Of a DNA stretch of 64,000 nucleotides, positions 38,194 to 48,221 are shown piece by piece. Every line of letters starts with the position of its first letter. The stretch's first letter is position 1. Source of the DNA: Serpula lacrymans var. lacrymans S7.9 (taxonomy: Eukaryota > Basidiomycota > Agaricomycetes > Boletales > Serpulaceae). Location: the NCBI RefSeq assembly GCF_000218685.1, contig NW_006763294.1, forward strand, positions 62,001 to 126,000, given 5' to 3'. The position numbers were made by a program, and so were the translations under genes. Under the pieces are notes generated by a model. The model was given only the letters and a program-made list of their open reading frames with translations, ran no database searches and was not told the origin of the DNA.

Positions 38194-39140
38194 TCATGGG
38201 GGAAGTTTGTCAAACGACACTTTTGTGAATACTGGCTCAAAACGATGATAAAACGGGGGAACGACGTCTCTGAACGTGAGTGTCGACTTTGCTCGTTCTG
38301 ATTCTTCTGCAATCTGCTGGCTTTTGGTTTGAGATACGTTGCTTTCAACGGAAATTTTGTCAATCCTGCTCTGTAAGTCTACAGCGATGACTCTATCTCC
38401 GTCTTCAGGGTGATACTCCGTATCATCGGAAGGGTACGTGATGGTGTTGGTTTGCCAGTTGATGTTGGGATTCGTGCGTCGTAGCCAGTCATGTCCTAAT
38501 AAAATTCTGGCCTCTCTCTGTCCAGTGACCAGGAAGTCCATTAATTCCGTGCGACCTGCCACCGTTAGGCGAAGTGTCACATATTCCGTTAGAGGTCCAG
38601 TGCAATTTTTGGTTCCATCTGCATTTGAAACAATAACACGAGTTGGGAGTGGTTTCGTGGAAATGTTGTGTTGCCGAACAAAGGCTTCGTCAATGATGGA
38701 GTCTGTGCATCCTGAATCTATCAAAACTGGTATGACATGCATCTGGTGATCGTCGATGGTGGATAATTGGCATTGTAGCGAGAGTTTGCGTTGATGAGAT
38801 GGGGGGAGAGATGCGAAATCCTTGATCACATTCAATTGCTCTACGATATAATCTTCATTGTGTTGCTTGAGTAAATTGATTGTATCCGTCGTGATGTGTG
38901 GGTAACACTGGGGCGAGGCCCAGTTCCGAACCAATGCTTTGGCTCTTTCTTCTTTCTGGTCTTTAATTCGTCGAGCCAACCATTCCGCTGAATGTGGCTT
39001 AGCGTATTTCTCGGCACGTGGGTTTTGGGAAACATGTTTTGATTTATCAGTTACAAATGCATTTTCCGAACCGTGCTTACTGGTCAGAGAGTCCGTGCTT
39101 ACTCCTGACCTTCGAGAAAATCCTTCGTCTTCGTCTCCTC
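38194..39140 (-). pseudogene. pol: protease and linker
   Basis: Reads in the -1 frame relative to gag and overlaps the end of gag. The protease active site is VLIDSGCTDSIIDEAFV (D-S-G) with ILLGHDWLRRTNPNINWQT downstream. It stops at the first of two in-frame TGA codons after FDKLPP; both would be CGA (Arg) if restored by one change, and the following frame continues directly into reverse transcriptase. Confidence 0.84.
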
Positions 39141-40019
39141 CTGGGTTGTGGTTGCTTCTCTAGCTGCAACTTTCTTCAGAGGGCAGTTTCTTGCGATATG
39201 ACCCGGCTGGCCACATCCGTAACATAATCTGAACCGACTCTGTCGGTCTGTATCCATAGGTACGCCTTGTCCGGGGAATACACCTCTCTGAGGTTGATCC
39301 TCAAACCTTCTTGCATACTGATTCGTCTGGGGTCTCGCCATCTGCTGTGGCTGCGGCTGTTGCACATGCTGGTGCGTATACGTCTGTTGTCTATAGATAG
39401 GTCGCGACGGCTGCGTGACTTCTCTCTTTCGTCTTTCGTCTAACTGAAACTCTTCTCTCCTTGCCTCCCATGCATAGGCTTGCGTCTTCCACTCAGCAAA
39501 TGTTTTCGGTAGGTCTTTCTGGATGATGACGAAGTCACAGATTCGAGAGTGAAGATTCTTTTTGAGAATACGATTGATCACGTCGAAGTGAGTGGTAGCG
39601 TCATATCCGGCCTTGTCCATGAGCGTTGTGAAGTGGCTAAAGAATTCGTCACAATGCTTATTTTCCTGTTTGTATATCTCAATCTCGTTTACCGCCTGTG
39701 ATCTTTCGTTTGGATTCCTGAATACTTGGGCTAGATCTGTTAGGACGGTCGAGAGAGTCGGCCATACAGGGGTAGTTGCGTCGAGAGCTTTGGTAAGCAC
39801 GTTCTCTTTCCAAGCTTTTACTGTCAACGTTCCTTGGTCGCTGATTTTGGACAGGAGGTAGATGAGCTTTGTCTTCTCGTCTGGAAAGTAGGATGCATAG
39901 GCGGTTAAGTACAACTGTAGTGCTTGGCGCCATGCTATGAATCGTTCCTTCTCTCCTTTGAATTCGAAGGGTTCTGCTGCGAGAGTTACTTTGCCGTGTA
40001 ACTGCGTGGGGTTAGACAT
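39099..40019 (-). CDS. gag polyprotein with CCHC zinc knuckle
   Basis: Structural protein of the element, intact. The first ATG is at 40019 (MSNPTQLHGKV); the open frame extends back to 40139 with a Pro-rich stretch lacking ATG. The core contains EPFEFKGEKERFIAWRQALQ and VFRNPNERSQAVNEIEIYKQ. The C-terminus has CYGCGQPGHIARNC, a C-x2-C-x4-H-x4-C nucleic-acid binding knuckle. The stop is at 39099. The overlapping pol frame begins one base back. Confidence 0.87.
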   Translation of the reverse strand: MSNPTQLHGKVTLAAEPFEFKGEKERFIAWRQALQLYLTAYASYFPDEKTKLIYLLSKISDQGTLTVKAWKENVLTKALDATTPVWPTLSTVLTDLAQVFRNPNERSQAVNEIEIYKQENKHCDEFFSHFTTLMDKAGYDATTHFDVINRILKKNLHSRICDFVIIQKDLPKTFAEWKTQAYAWEARREEFQLDERRKREVTQPSRPIYRQQTYTHQHVQQPQPQQMARPQTNQYARRFEDQPQRGVFPGQGVPMDTDRQSRFRLCYGCGQPGHIARNCPLKKVAAREATTTQEETKTKDFLEGQE

Positions 40020-40164
40020 GGATGAGGGTTTTGGAGGAATTGGAGGTGGAGGTGGGCGTGTAGGCGGTAGCGGTAGGGTTTGTCTGGGCGGAGTCTCCGG
40101 TTCTATGGACGGCTTTGGGTTTCGATATTCGGAAAACACTTTGGAGGATTGAAACGAGGTTTAT

Positions 40165-41578
40165 TTAGTTTGAATCGTAATCAAACTCGTCACTCCAATC
40201 GTTAGAAGTAAATCCAAAAATATTCTCCTCTTCTTCCAAATCTCTTTCTACCTGTGAGCTAGTGGTAGAGTTACTGTCCAAGTTCGAGGTCGTTTCGTCT
40301 GGTGAGGGGGTTCTTTCGATAAGAACATTTCCTTGGATCAACGAGGAGACGGGAGGGATGTAAGAGAAATTTCCTCTAGTCAGATGGTACCCTGGTTTGT
40401 ACTGCGAGTAGACTCTGTTGTTATCTCAAATAAGTACTCCCCAGAACTCGGTGTTGATTTCGGTAACGATGAAACGGTCTGTGGGGTGGCAGATGACTAA
40501 ATCAAAAACTTCTTTCCCGTAGTTTTGGTATTCTCTGAACAATCGGCAGACGTTCCTGATCTGTCTCTGTTCTCTTTCCCAATTCCTTCCTTCAAGGATC
40601 TCGTGTCCAATCTTAAACACTAGTTTGCGAAATTGCGATATGCAGGCTACTATCCTTCGTATTGCGTCGCGGCAGAAAGGGGTGACAACTAATACGTGGA
40701 CTCCTGTCTTGAGATAGTCTCGTGGGTTGAAGGCGTCGTTCTGTTCGGGAGTGAGGGGGATGTCGAAGAAGAATGGTATCTCCCGATAGAACTTGATGAG
40801 ATTGGTTTCGTAAATTCCAATTCTCATAAAAAGAAGTTCAAGAGGGGTAGGATTAAATGATGCTGTAACGTATACGTCAATTTTGGATGGTTCGAGATAC
40901 GGCGTAAGGAATCCTAGGTAGGGTGCGGAGTAGGGTCGTCGGTGGATGATGATTCCACAGGGAAGCAGGTAATGGATCTCTCTCCCGTCCTGTTCTGGTG
41001 AGAACGCGAGTTGGGGAGTTTCAACGTAGTTCTGAAGGTGATAGATGCGTGGGGAGATTCCGTCGGATAGTATGAGAAGAGCTGTTTTATGTTCTGCCGC
41101 CCGTCGTCTGAGGGCTCGTCTTTCTTCACTGTCGTTCCGACGAGGGGGTTCTAGGATTCTCTGTTCGTAGACTTCGATCGGTAGGTGCTCTAGGTGTATC
41201 GAATTGAACCTGAACAATTCTCTGGACGCTTGATCGGATTCCCAAAAGCAGGTTTGAGCAGCTGCTGACGCGTAGTCGAGTAAGCGCAACATATTGACGG
41301 AGTTGGGAGATTTTGAATGCTAAATCGTCGACGGCTAGAACTAGTCCTTCTAGTTCAGAGATGGGGGAAGAGGCGGCTGATGAGTCTTCGTAGTACTCAG
41401 TTTCTGTGCCGCTGTGGGCAGGCTGGGGATCCGTGGCAGCGTTGACAGGTACTGCAACGTGGAGGTCTCGGTTGTTGAGGGCGCGGTGGAATTCCTCGAG
41501 TGAACGTCGTTCTTCGTCCGTTACTAGGCTCTCTCTGGTGTTCGACAGTTTTGACGATTGTAGAAGTGATCAAAGACG
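40165..41578 (-). pseudogene. ORF0: extra ORF upstream of gag, broken
   Basis: A long reading frame between the 5' LTR and gag. From about 41578 it reads LQSSKLSNTRESLVTDEERR, then EEFHRALNNRDLHVAVPV and VLAVDDLAFKISQLR. After a one-base shift at about 41300 it continues from MLRLLDYASAAAQTCFWESD. A single TGA (40426-40428) interrupts it after FWGVLI, and the same frame goes on through DNNRVYSQYKPGYHL and an acidic end to TAA at 40165-40167. I do not recognise a domain. It is not the usual gag, which follows it. No start codon upstream is clear. Confidence 0.55.
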
Positions 41579-41801
41579 AAGGCTAGGGTGAGGACTTGAG
41601 CAAGAACAAGTAAGAGTATTACTTAGAGGTGGGTAGGAATGTTGGAAAGGACAACTAGCTAGCTTAGCTAGAAGGCAAGTGGATGTTTTGGATGGGTAGG
41701 AGGACGGTGAATGACAGCACGTCCGAGGGATGAAGGAAAAGGTAGGTTAGGGCTATAATGGGTTCAAGCGAGATGGTGCGCTGTGAACAGATTGTAGAGT
41801 G

Positions 41802-41812
41802 AGTTTTCTATT
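41802..41812 (-). promoter_or_regulatory. self-primer binding site (11 nt)
   Basis: In minus orientation AATAGAAAACT starts one nt after the 5' LTR end. It is the exact reverse complement of the predicted transcript start (41997-41987). This is the self-priming arrangement known from Tf1/sushi elements. Confidence 0.72.
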
Positions 41813-42023
41813 TTGTGAGGCAACGATAGACTATAACAAAAACTAAACCTATCTCCTTCTGCACTTGCAGGGAGTAAGGGTTCAATGAGCTTGAGGTCGA
41901 CAGACGCTAGTAAATATAGCGAGTAGAGGACTTTGAGTGGTAAGCTTCAAAGGTTCTTGTTGAGGAGTAAAGCGGGTAAATTCAGTAATAGAAAACTAAG
42001 GAGCCATACATGAATAGGTAAGG

Positions 42024-42032
42024 CTTTATATA
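42024..42032 (-). promoter_or_regulatory. TATA box of the 5' LTR
   Basis: Minus-strand TATATAAAG, 35 nt upstream of the predicted transcript start at 41997. Confidence 0.65.
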
Positions 42033-42504
42033 GGGAACTGTCCGTTCCTCAGACCGAAAGGAGAATATACGAAAAGTGGTCTGAGGAATTAATCAACCAA
42101 TAAGAAAAAGGGAGAGTAACTATTGTACGACTTTTGACTTGAATTAATCAGCAGGTGAGAGACTTGTACTAATAATAGAGGATCGTCACGCGTTGTCATG
42201 CACCAAAGTTGATTGGTAGCATGGACAGGTGTCAATAACGAAGCGAATATTCAAAAAGACTCGCCTTTGCGCCACACAGGCACAGTGCCACGTGGAATAG
42301 TAATTAATATTGCCCTTTTTGAACTTGTGGCTGATCAGCACCACCTCTATTAGGCAATCCAGTCACGCTCACCTTTGCTTTTCCATCCGGTACTTTCCGC
42401 GTTTCGGCATTTCGGCAAATTTTTGCGTCGCCACTGGCTACACATTGCATTGCGCCCTCGCTTTTGTCGTTTCTCTTACTCCCCTTCCTTTGCCTAACCC
42501 CACC

Positions 42505-43047
42505 ATGGGCCCCTTCCTCTCCTTTTTATTCTCACCCGACGGTCGTTTCTGGGTCCCCATTTTAGTTCACCTCCTCGTCACCTCCACCCTCCTCCTCCTC
42601 ATCTTCTTTGCACCCCCACCATTTCTGATGTCACCACTTCCTATCCGCTTCCGTCGCCGATCCGTTGACTACCACGTGCCACTGCTGATATCAGCAAAGC
42701 CCCGGCGGCCGGTCCAAATAGGGCAACAGGTCCATCTTCATGATGTCGATCTGCCATCATATACTATCAAAACATCGGTCACTCGTCTTGCCTGGTTGGA
42801 GCGTGGGTGGGTAGTTTTTGAGCTGGAGAAGGTTCATCCCCTTGCGTCGCCCATGTTCATCGCTGTCCCATTCACTTGGGTACACTTATCATTTGTCCAT
42901 CGTCTTCGCTACAGCTACACCTATCACACGCTGCCTGGGACTCACTTGTTCCAAATTGGAACTACTCCTCTCCCTCCCTCGTTTGATCAGGTGGTCCAAC
43001 ACAACCAGTCCATTGGTAAGGCCATGGAACTGTCAGATTTGGACTAG
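42505..43047 (+). CDS. hypothetical protein within the nested insert
   Basis: An intron-free 180-codon frame starting MGPFLSFLFSPDGRFWV, with one hydrophobic segment (LLVTSTLLLLIFFAPPPF) then a soluble region with DVDLPSYTIKTSVTRLAWL and VVFELEKVHPLASPMF. The frame is open further upstream to 42310. I do not recognise it. It might be an accessory ORF of the inserted element or chance; codon use looks real enough to record. Confidence 0.4.
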   Translation: MGPFLSFLFSPDGRFWVPILVHLLVTSTLLLLIFFAPPPFLMSPLPIRFRRRSVDYHVPLLISAKPRRPVQIGQQVHLHDVDLPSYTIKTSVTRLAWLERGWVVFELEKVHPLASPMFIAVPFTWVHLSFVHRLRYSYTYHTLPGTHLFQIGTTPLPPSFDQVVQHNQSIGKAMELSDLD

Positions 43048-43455
43048 GTGGTGGACCGGTGGCTCCAGTTTCTTTTTTTCAGCAGAACATTCATTTACAG
43101 TGCGATTATTTTTGATTTTTGAATCATTTTTATGGACACATATTTTTTTAGAATGCCTGACTGACAATAAAGGAACTGTGTTGATACTGATAGTGTTTTG
43201 CCTTGCTTTTTTTTACTGCATCTTCCCATGACATCATGATCTTCCTGCTCTCTTTTTGCTATTGGACTTTACTTTATGGCTGTACAAACCTGTGACATCA
43301 CTCACAGCATTTATTGTTCTATCCCTTTCTTTTCTTTTTTTGACAATCTTATCCTGTACTACCTACGCAGGATTCGTCAGCGTACATTCCTTCCTTCATA
43401 TTCTTTCTCATTCTTTTTGCACAGCTATACTGTGCATAGCCTACTTTTCTTTTAC

Positions 43456-43463
43456 TATATAAA
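43456..43463 (+). promoter_or_regulatory. TATA box of the nested insert
   Basis: TATATAAA about 555 bp before the insert end, followed by a short pyrimidine-rich stretch; fits the U3/R edge of an LTR. Inferred. Confidence 0.5.
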
Positions 43464-44332
43464 CCCCTGTATTTTACCTTGTAAAAAAAAGGAACAGGAA
43501 ATCCAATCCAGACTTCTTCTCTACTCTCAAGTTCACTACTCTGCTACTTGTGATCCAGTGTGGTCACAACACTTCCCACTTCTACCACTGTCAACTGCTG
43601 TCATCGTCACTTCCCACTTTTGAAGTCATTGTCATCCCTTTCGATTAGAGTCCTTCTGAGCACTACAGTTTGTGCGTCAGGAGCCTGCTATCACTGGGAA
43701 CCTCGTCACCTCGTCATCCTCGTCGTTCTCAAACCTACCTTGTGCTACCATTAGCAAGGTAGTGCTCGTCTATACTCGCCACAAAGCACCTATCTTCCTA
43801 TAAATTCAACTATCCCTCCTCCTCAAAACCCACACTCATACACCTCTGGGTTTTACTTTGAAGGATCTTTATATGTACCACCCCACGAACAACCAGACCA
43901 CTCCACTGTTCTAGGAGGCAAAGCCCATAAACAAGTTCCGTGGAATCTGGGAGGATTGTGTGTTAGTTTGTTTTGTGTGTGGTTTTCTAACAACAGTTCT
44001 CATCATCGACAGCGTGTTCAGGGACCATATCCTCATGATGAGGTACGATCCTAAATAAGGTGTTATTAGTATTACCAGGCTTTACTGGGGCTTGGAGCTG
44101 GTTGGCGAGATGCCTACTACCAGTCTCTACCCAGTGTGCTGGCTGGCTGGGAGCGATACCCAGTCTCTGATCTGTGATATAAAATGGTAGCGATGGTTAA
44201 GAAAGCCTGTGAGGGCTATGAGAAGTAGAACGGCAAATGATACCTCTAGCCCTAGAGCCAGAGGCGTAATGGGAAAAGTGTTTGAGAACCAAGACATAGC
44301 GAAGATAAGGAAATAATAAAACGGTCCTTACA

Positions 44333-44337
44333 ATCTC
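44333..44337. repeat. target-site duplication ATCTC (right)
   Basis: Matches 34053-34057. Confidence 0.92.
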
Positions 44338-44340
44338 TAT

Positions 44341-44760
44341 TCCAGTCACTTCTTTCAACAGATGTTGGGAGCCATTGTTTCAATTTGGGCACCACTTACT
44401 TGTAAGTCTCACTTTGCTTATCTTTTGGCACCCCTTCTAAATTCTTATATTCTTCACAGCCCAAAGGCGGCAGGGGCAGCATGGAGATTTACATGACAAA
44501 CAACGAGTGAGGCACATGACTGGTGTAAGTATCACATTCATTCTTGCAACTTACCAAGACAGTGTTGCATAGTAGCTCATCTGACTCGCCACACTATTCC
44601 AACTACAAGCTTATCCAACCTTCCATCTCTAGCGATCTTCCAGTCACATCCATCAAGAATGTTGAAAGCCATCGGTATCGATTTGGGCACCACTCACTCA
44701 TTGGGGTTCCAGTCACATCCATCAAAAATGTCAAAAGCCTTCGATATCGGTTTCCCGTGA
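44341..44760 (+). pseudogene. fragments of an Hsp70 gene start, three copies
   Basis: At 44659 a frame reads MLKAIGIDLGTTHSLGF, the conserved first residues of Hsp70. At 44728 it is followed, after the same leader (CCAGTCACATCCATCAA), by MSKAFDIGF and a stop. A third, more decayed copy lies at 44362-44395. All three share the leader CCAGTCAC followed by a short ATG context. No ATPase body follows, so these are relics. Confidence 0.7.
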
Positions 44761-44894
44761 GCTGCAAGGAGATTTGCAGACCCAACCACAAGTGCTGGGG
44801 AGTGAGGTTCAGTAAAGAAGGTCACAAGGGAGTTGCTATGGGCAAGGATCAAGAAAGTCATTGTATGTATGTAGTTACACTCGCTATTACAATA

Positions 44895-47000
44895 CTAGTT
44901 ACTTCCGCTCCCACCCAACTGTGTCCATCCCAAAACATAATCGTCGTCTGAAACCTCATCTGATGAGTATATTACACCTGCAGCGAAGCCTTGTGCTTTG
45001 TCATGAAGTCGAGGCCGGTAAGGTGGGAAATCCACGATGGCAATGAAGTCCAGGTCAGGGCGTCCATCTCCACGCGAAACTGGCTCAGATCTCATCATCG
45101 TTTGAAGGACCTTTTGGTCATGCAGATGGAAATGATCGAGTAGCATGGAATATACATCCCAGGCCATGTTCATGGTGACAAGAGGATTTCCGGCGTCTGA
45201 GAGGAAAGTTGAGGCCAGTTCATGGAATGCTGGTGGTACTAGAAGGAAAACTTCATGATTGGGGCTTGCATACTTCTCGCGCACTTGCTGGAGGAAAGGA
45301 CTATGTAGGTTGACCTGTAAATAATGATAAGCAAAAGCTATAGTAAATATTTTGAGTTGAACACGTACCATGAAATCACTTGAGTCCCAACATGTTGGCT
45401 GTCGAAAAATGTTGTCAGGACAACCCTGGGGAAGAATCTTGTTCTTGTTGCAACGAGGGCATGTTGTGTTGAAGCGATCAGCAAAATGATCAAGCTCGCT
45501 CTATAACCATGGGATGAAAATAAAGTGAAAGATAAGCCTATGCGGAAACTTGATGAACGGAAAGTAGTTACATGAGAGAAAAACACTCACCGCTCTAAGG
45601 CGTTGTTGGGGTTGTATAGGCCATTGTTGAGTCCTTCATCCATGAGTATCTCAAATCCAGGGGACCACCGCTTTTGCAACTGACTCCAGAAAATCTCCGG
45701 CTTGATGTTACGGTGCAATCCTTTGAATGCGTGCTATAATGTTCGGTCAAGACCAGGGTTGTGCATATGACGCAGGAGAGTCTGGGCATTTGCTATGCCA
45801 TTGTTCTCAGTACCTGGGTCACTCTGGGTGACAAGCGGCATGCCTAAAATATGTTGCTAGTCATTAATCAATGATAACATAAAGGTTTAGTACACATACC
45901 ACCTAATTTCTCTACAGTATCGCAGTACCATGCACAGATTAATCACGGATTATGGTTCGTCCACCAAATCTTGAGCCATAAGATCTTACCAGAGAACGGT
46001 TCCAACCCCACGTGAAGGAAAAGTTGAAACCGCCTCCACTTGTCATGTTGGTCAAAGGTCCATAGGTCGTTTACTCCTGCAGTCCAAAAGTAACTACATT
46101 TCAGCCTGCAACGTTTGCGTGCTGCAACCTTATTAGGATGCACTTTGTATTAAGAACAAAGCTTAAAGGAAGTGTCTAGCCACTTGCTGAGAGCAATCAG
46201 GGACTGGAACTAGAGTCCAATGTGAGTAACTGTATTATTAGAGAGTATGACAGGTATACAGTACCTAGAGTCCAATGTGAGTAACTAGAGAATAGGAAGC
46301 ATTGGACTCTGCAGTACTGTCCGAAGTTTGGTAAACAAAGGTAAACAAAGCAGCCACAAAGGCGAAATAATAGAGAACACAATCAATAGTGAATGATAGA
46401 AGAATAGATAGAGAAAGGAATGAAAATATATAGTTAGCACAAAGGTGCAGAATCACCAAAACTAACACTTTGTTCATGTACTCAAGGATTAGTTGGCTGT
46501 TATTTTGGAGATCAGGTAACTTGGATCAGAGCTCTATATTATATTACTTACCGGGGAGCCATTATTCCCTCCTCATCACGTAACACACCCTTCATGTCGT
46601 GGGATCCTTGATTTGGGTATCGTTTTTGCAAACATTCAATGGCAGGTCCGACACTTTGCAAGGTGTGCACTTGTCCTTGGGTGCTTTTAAGGCCCCACTG
46701 CATGCATTTTTTCTTGAGCAGAGCGAGACTTGAAGATTCTAATGTTAGTATATCAGAGTGTGGTGAAAGCATAATATATGCACGACAGGCTGCATTCCGT
46801 TGCATCAAAAGACCCCTTCAGGGACATGAGAATGTCCGGATTTGAGTACCCGGCAGCGACATATTTCTCGATCAAGGGTCAAATTACATCATCTGGAGCT
46901 ATGTTTAACACACCACAACTTAGCGTTGGATACAGCTTAAGGAATGCAAAAATGTACGCGGCTGTGTGCTACTTCCATTGAGTCCTTTGGGGTTGGGCAT
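44895..47000 (-). pseudogene. integrase-core (DDE) transposase-like gene, decayed
   Basis: Pieces of a gene family common in Agaricomycetes, with an integrase-type catalytic core. From the 5' side: EKYVAAGYSNPDILMSLK and WGLKSTQGQVHTLQSVG (46548-46900), then a disrupted stretch 46160-46547, then AGVNDLWTFDQHDKWRRFQL and KILWLKIWWTNHNP, then MPLVTQSDPGTENNGIANA and NIKPEIFWSQLQ, then the C-terminal EVFLLVPPAFHELASTFL ending at 44895. The D, D, E set is recognisable. A TAG replaces Gln after NPGLDRTL, and the N-terminal part is separated, so it is not functional. Confidence 0.7.
46210..46310. repeat. short direct and inverted repeats inside the transposase relic
   Basis: CTAGAGTCCAATGTGAGTAACT occurs at 46210-46231 and again at 46265-46286, and its partial inverse CATTGGACTC follows at about 46300. 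They lie in the stretch that splits the transposase frame. This may mark a small inserted element. Confidence 0.5.
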
Positions 47001-47125
47001 GAGTGAAGCAAGCTGGTAAGGAGAAAGCAACTTGCGAGCAGCTGTAAGACAGGAAGTCCAATTTGTAAGCTTGTTCCACTTATCGCCATCCTCATGTTTT
47101 CCTCCTGGAGGAATTGCCGTAACAT

Positions 47126-47939
47126 GGGAATCCGGAACTCAGAGGCGGCCTCTGAGTCACCAACAGATCACTTGAAGAACCTGATTGTTGTATTCACAAA
47201 TGGCAGCACTGGAGTGATGTGCTTGGAGGGATGCAGCTATAAGATGAGGTCAAATAGAGCTGTGAGTAGGTCAGCATCTTTACACAATTTGCTACACTAT
47301 CATAGTTGACTTTACACCTGTTTCTAATTGCAAGGCCAGGCAGAAATGCGAGCACTGTTTGACATATTTTGACTGCAATGTTATATTTGTTTACATCAAG
47401 GCTATGAATGGTTCGGGTAGACATTGTTGTCCCAAATGTACCGAGCACTATGACCGAAGGCGCCAGGCTGAGGATGTGGACCAACTTCCCATTGGTAGTA
47501 AGTCATATGGCCTATATGATGTTATCCGCTGATCTACCAATCACTACCAATCACTGATTGATTGGTGCTATCAGACTTCACGGCCATTCCCAATCTGTGA
47601 GGAATCAAATTTTCTTATCGCATTCCCGTCATGTCGTGGTTAACAGACTCGATCCCTGTCACTCCTCTTGCTCTTGGACTAGAGATCACAGCCGGTATCT
47701 TATTACTTTTATCCTTTTTCTTCTTATTCTCTATTCACACTCACGTCCTATTGTACTTACAACAAAGGAGACCTGTTGTAGACCCTCGAGAAGACATCCA
47801 AATGACATAGCAACGATCCAGTGCTATGTCTGGGAATACTTCGGAGGGATATTGATAAGCGAAGAAAGTTGTGAGTCAGCACCTTCTCATGGGCTTACTG
47901 ATACAGCCAATTGCACACCCCTTACCAATACTTTTCTCA
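47126..47939. other. intergenic, no supported feature
   Basis: About 810 bp between the transposase relic and an LTR-like promoter. Short frames only; none shows family features. Confidence 0.4.
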
Positions 47940-48221
47940 TATGATTAGTAAATACAATAGATCAGACCACTTTCTCCTTCTTTTCCTATTGGTTAGACAG
48001 TTGGTCAGACCACTTTCTTAATTCTTTCCTTTCTCGGTCTGACCCTTGCCGTTCACTATATAAAGAAGTACATGCTCGATGTATTATTCTTTAGTTCAAT
48101 ATTAGTTTGGATTTGCGCCTATACCAATACTCTTCGAAACTCATACCCTGATTCATCGCCTTCCAGCAAGGACTTGACCAGGCATTGTATTTTGTTATAT
48201 AGCTTCGTATTCGTTGCCTGA
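47940..48221 (+). repeat. LTR-like promoter remnant, related to the chromovirus LTR
   Basis: Two blocks of CAGACCACTTTCT with CGGTCTGA, then CCGTTCACTATATAAAGAAG, resemble the chromovirus LTR (minus) order CAGACCACTTTTC, CGGTCTGAGGAACGG, CTATATAAAG. Borders are not clear. Possibly a degraded solo LTR. Confidence 0.35.

Larger units (their letters stand above)
42190..44015 (+). mobile_element. 1818-bp LTR-like insertion nested in the 5' LTR
   Basis: Insert 42194-44011 begins TGTCATGCACC and ends CATCATCGACA (inverted TGTC/GACA). GCGT flanks it at 42190-42193 and 44012-44015; the intact LTR has GCGT once at 34434-34437. A TATATAAA box is at 43456-43463. There is no pol-type coding, so a large solo LTR or short non-autonomous element fits. 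It carries the ORF at 42505-43047. Confidence 0.8.
34058..44332 (-). mobile_element. Ty3/gypsy chromovirus (Tf1/sushi type), complete but broken
   Basis: LTR retrotransposon read on the minus strand. The 3' LTR is 34058-34754 (697 bp). The 5' LTR is 41814-42193 plus 44016-44332 (697 bp when the nested insert is removed). The two LTRs differ at about five positions by eye. Ends are TG..CA. Internal order is ORF0, gag with a CCHC knuckle, protease, reverse transcriptase, RNase H, integrase, chromodomain. A 5-bp target duplication ATCTC flanks it. Two later insertions lie inside (36675-37090 and 42194-44011). Pol carries two nonsense codons and one frameshift, so this copy cannot encode a full Pol. 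Confidence 0.93.
41814..44332 (-). repeat. 5' LTR split by a later insertion
   Basis: LTR pieces 41814-42193 and 44016-44332. The TATA box (minus TATATAAAG) is at 42024-42032, and the predicted transcript start AGTTTTCTATT runs down from 41997, 35 nt from the first T. Confidence 0.9.
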
